This document shows positions 61,008-64,000 of a stretch of 64,000 bases of DNA, in pieces. Below the pieces are notes generated by a model. It was not told the origin of the DNA, did no database searches, and was given only the letters and a program-made list of their open reading frames with translations. This DNA comes from Biscogniauxia marginata (lineage: Eukaryota; Ascomycota; Sordariomycetes; Xylariales; Xylariaceae), in NCBI GenBank assembly GCA_022695795.1, contig MU404153.1, positions 62,001 through 126,000 of the forward strand. Reading direction: 5' to 3'. Position numbers and translations under genes: made by a program. Each line of letters opens with the position of its first letter. The first letter of the stretch is position 1.

Positions 61008-62146
61008 ATGGCCACGGCCGTGACTCTTGAGCCTCCTTTCTCGTTACATCTGTCCGAACCCCTCGGCCGCGACAACGATGCCGAAAAGGAGCCGAAACAG
61101 CATAATGTATTAACATTTATCAATTACTATAAGGACCCGGGTGATGGTTCTCCCCCAATGCCCATAAGGATCTCAGAGTAAGTGTGCTTTACCGCATCGT
61201 TCGACTCAAATCTTTCCAAGGTTCGAAACTCATAGGAATTAATCTGACCATTTGAAGCAAGACGGTCAGGAACGAGCGCCCCATGATAGCACAGCAGTTA
61301 GTAGTAAAAGACATTACGGGGGAAGAAAGCAAATATACCCTTGACGAACACGGGTTCCAACACTGCTGTCGCGAGAGCAAACTCCATGGTTCTGACTTCC
61401 TCAACAAGGAAATGGTAGAGGCAGAATACTACACTGAGTGCGTACAGCTGTTGAAGGACGTGTAAGTGCCGATGGGCCTTCAAACGTACTTACCAGGGTA
61501 CTTATGATTCCTCATGTATGAGCTAATAGCACCGGAGCACCTCGCGTGTTTATCTTCGACCACAAGACCCGCTACGGCCCCTCGAACTGGCATAAGCTAG
61601 GCGAAAATAATCGTGTGGCTCGAGGCCCGCTCCTGCGCGCGCATGTCGACCAGTCCTATGATGGCGCTAGTATCGTGCTCAGGAAGCACTTCCCCGACGA
61701 GGCTGACGAACTCCTGGGGCGCCGGTACCAGATCATCAACGTAAGAGCCTTTCCTTCTCCGCGTAAATTATTTCCCCGCCCGCGCTGACGATGGATAAAC
61801 ATGCGGGCAGATCTGGCGCCCCATCAAGACCATCTTCAAAGACCCGCTAGCCGTGGCGGACGCGACCTCGGTGCCGGACGCTGACCTCGTGGCCGCCTCG
61901 ATCCTGTACCCGAGTGGCGCCCGGGACGAGACGTGGACGATCCGGCCCAGTCCCACGGCAATGCATCGGTGGTACTTCAAGTACGCGCAGACGCCGGCCG
62001 AGGTCCTGCTCATAAAGTGCTTCGACTCACGCCCGACGGCTGTCGCGCGCCGGGCGCCACACTCCGCATTCGAGGACCCCGCCGAGATGGAGCGGGAGCC
62101 TAGGGAGAGCATCGAAACGAGGGCGCTAGTCTTTTATGACGAGTGA
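61008..62146 (+). CDS. CmcJ/AsaB-like hydroxylase/desaturase family protein
   Basis: Exons 61008-61177, 61258-61461, 61530-61740 and 61811-62146; 306 residues, typical for this family. Introns of 80, 68 and 70 nt start GTAAGT, GTAAGT and GTAAGA. Conserved family blocks are HNVLTFINYYKDPGDGSPP, the ITGEESKYTLDEHGF segment, APRVFIFDHKTRYG, HVDQSYDGASIVLRKHFPDE, GRRYQIINIWRPIKT and HRWYFKYAQTPAEVLLIKCF. Members include asaB of the aspergillic-acid cluster and relatives of bacterial CmcJ, often called GA4-desaturase-like; they are treated as 2-oxoglutarate/Fe(II) type enzymes. A HVD and a later His (HRWYF) could serve as metal ligands, though that is inference. No secondary-metabolite backbone enzyme is in the window. 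Confidence 0.87.
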
Positions 62147-62831
62147 GGAGTAGATAGTGGTGGGCCAAGTAAGAGTATGTGACGATGAATGTTTTCTTTG
62201 CCTATCAGGACGTCTGGGGGCTCGATGCAGGGACTGTGCGCATGGCTAGCCGGTCCTAGAGATGATTCGGCTCCGTTTACTGTACCTATACTATTTACTA
62301 GGATCTTCTGTTGCCGTTACCTCAGCTCGACGAATGGCCTGGGACAGAAACGGGGGTATTAATTTTCTAGTAGATACCTAACTATAGAACGTTAATTGCT
62401 CTTGTTGGTGCCCCCAAGGCAGTCTCCGGCCGAGATAAACTCGAGCCCCTGTTCAGGGATGGAGCTGTCTTGCCTGCTGGGAGCGCTCTCTAGAAAAGAA
62501 AGAACCCCCCCAAATTTTAAGTGAAAACCCCAAAGAAAATTGATGCCAAGGATTCTCGAGAACTACATTGACCGGCGGTTACCTTGGAACGGCGAAACAC
62601 TCATCGTAAGGCCAGGCATGATAGATAGTCACGAGGAGGGTAAATATTACACAAGCCAGCGATATTGAATCAACCTATACGGGGTTATGGGTGGATTAAA
62701 GAGATAGACGTTAATTTGTTTTGGTATGCATCGTAAAAGCACAGTTCTCCTAAGTATAGGAGCGAGAAATACAGACATTTCTGGTCCGCGCCAGATGTTC
62801 CATAACTTTGATGACTAGGTACTCCTCCCCG
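62147..62831. other. Intergenic between convergent genes
   Basis: This is the 3' flank of the CmcJ-like gene and of the small repeat-protein gene. No gene was supported. Confidence 0.4.
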
Positions 62832-63138
62832 TTACTGTTTCCCCGGAATGAGTTTCTCAAGCATCTTCTTCACTTTTCCGCCTTCTTGCTCTCTCTGTGT
62901 CGTTTAAAAATTAGCAAGAGACTTTAACGGGCAAAGATCAAAGTTGGGGGGCTACCTCGAGCCTCTCCTGTCGCTCTTCTATTCCGTGCAACAGGTCGTA
63001 CTCAGCTTCGGCCGCCGAGTCGGGCAGTCCGCGCTTCATTGCGGCAGTGTGCTCGTGCTCTTCCTGCTCGGCATGATGAATCATGTCGTATGCGCCCCTA
63101 ATTGCTGGGTCGGGAAGTCCGTGGCCATCTGCCGACAT
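62832..63138 (-). CDS. Small 81-residue protein with a two-fold internal repeat
   Basis: Exons (minus): 63138-62956 and 62894-62832. The 61-nt intron (GTAGCC...ACACAG) is supported by frame: splicing gives RQERLE joined to REQEGGKVKKMLEKLIPGKQ. The N-terminal part contains two similar units, GLPDPAIRGAYDMIHHAEQE and GLPDSAAEAEYDLLHGIEER, each starting GLPD and followed by a Tyr-Asp-hydrophobic helix. The rest is helical and highly charged. I do not recognise a named family. No signal peptide or membrane segment is present. The careful repeat, good splice sites and coherent composition make it likely real in spite of its size. Confidence 0.65.
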
Positions 63139-64000
63139 GGTGAATGTATGATAGTATGTCTTCTAGAGGGACATATATTGAATATATAGTTCGATCCTTG
63201 TGGTTTACTTGATGGTGGATATAAGACCAAGGCAAGCCCTATGAAGATGGTTGGATTTATAATTACTTCAATGATCTAGTTCAGCCTATATAGGCTGCGA
63301 GAAGCTTTTGTCATTCAATATGAGCATGGCAAAGTATGACCTCACCTTTTATGTGAAGCAATAACACAACATACGACTACCTCATGATTTGATCGTACAT
63401 AATTCGTTTGAGAGCTATACATGTGTTCATATGGACGTCATATTATCGATCTTTAGTTTGTATTGGTGTGGAGGAGAGGGGTTAAATGGCTTTGCATATG
63501 GCTGACAAACCTCCCTCAATATTCATCATTTGACCATCCGATAGAGTTCAAATGCACCGCACGTGGCTAATTAACTCTGTGCTTATTACTTTTATATAAG
63601 CTGTAAATACTTTAATAAGTTATATTATAATAATATAAGTTACCTTTTTAAACTAAGTCGTTTATTATAATAAGACATTTTTATTATAATTAATTATAAT
63701 TTAAAAGTTATTTATTTATAAAAATTAAAAAATAATAATTAAAATAATTAAAAAAACATTATATTTATATAATATATTATATAAATAAATAACTATTTTA
63801 AATTTTAAATTTCGAGAAGTTTTAATTAATTTTATTTATTATTAATTTTTTATTTTAATTTTAAAAGGTTTTAATTTAAATTATATAATAAAAACCCGAA
63901 CATTTAATATAAAAATATTCGAATTTTAAAATATAAAACTAAAAAAACGATTTAAATAATAATAATTATTAATTAATTTTAATATCGCGTAAATATTTTT
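63139..64000. other. Intergenic, running into an AT island
   Basis: This holds the promoter of the 81-residue protein gene, then sequence that becomes AT rich. No gene was seen. Confidence 0.5.
63585..64000. repeat. AT-rich island at window end, RIP-like
   Basis: Nearly pure A/T sequence continuing to the edge of the window, of the same style as the islands at 52.0 and 56.8 kb. Its full length is unknown because the window ends. Confidence 0.55.

Overview
This window is nuclear DNA of a filamentous ascomycete (Pezizomycotina, most likely a Sordariomycete). Genes are single-copy eukaryotic types with short introns (about 48-134 nt, GTRNGT...YAG with CTAAC/CTGAC-like branch sites). They are separated by long intergenic stretches, and several islands of almost pure A/T look like the product of repeat-induced point mutation (RIP). 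I saw no rRNA, no convincing tRNA, no CRISPR array and no intact transposon. Species assignment is inference.

Layout. 0.9-1.6 kb: a short unknown ORF (-). 2.2-7.3 kb: listerin-type E3 ligase LTN1/RKR1 (+), with an apparent 1-nt reading-frame problem in exon 1. 8.4-10.0 kb: secreted GH28 exopolygalacturonase (-). 11.0-11.9 kb: peroxisomal enoyl-CoA hydratase/isomerase ending in SKL (-). 12.7-15.2 kb: RBM25/PWI splicing factor (-), sharing a divergent promoter with a mitoribosomal bS21m (MRP21) gene (+) whose start codon is split by an intron. 16.9-21.5 kb: a C-terminal-motor kinesin (kinesin-14 type) with 18 tandem 14-residue coiled-coil repeats. 21.5-26.3 kb: gene desert with an AT island. 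26.3-27.3 kb: HSL-type alpha/beta hydrolase (-) flanked by microsatellites. 28.7-29.3 kb: YwbE-domain plus zinc-finger protein (UPF0590 type). 29.7-31.4 kb: two-Rossmann FAD oxidoreductase. 32.7-33.3 kb: small secreted, probably GPI-anchored protein (-). 34.5-36.6 kb: MFS transporter (-). 41.0-42.0 kb: F-box protein (-). 47.0-47.9 kb: class I glutamine amidotransferase-like protein. 48.9-50.8 kb: Git3/Gpr1-type GPCR (-). 52.9-54.7 kb: a decayed Zn2Cys6 transcription-factor gene lying between two AT islands. 58.0-60.3 kb: HAUS6/augmin subunit. 61.0-62.1 kb: CmcJ/AsaB-like oxidoreductase. 62.8-63.1 kb: an 81-residue repeat protein (-). 63.6-64 kb: another AT island.

The genes form no operon or obvious biosynthetic cluster. 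They are a mix of housekeeping functions (ribosome quality control, splicing, mitochondrial translation, microtubule nucleation) and accessory or secreted functions (pectin degradation, esterase, MFS, GPCR). Points most worth a second look are the broken frame in LTN1, the split AUG of MRP21, the repeat-built stalk and divergent motor of the kinesin, two stop-free 54-nt introns (in the RBM25 and F-box genes), the transcription-factor pseudogene bracketed by AT islands, and a short TACCTACCTAGGTACC-like motif that recurs in intergenic DNA. I did not find a clearly new multi-gene system.
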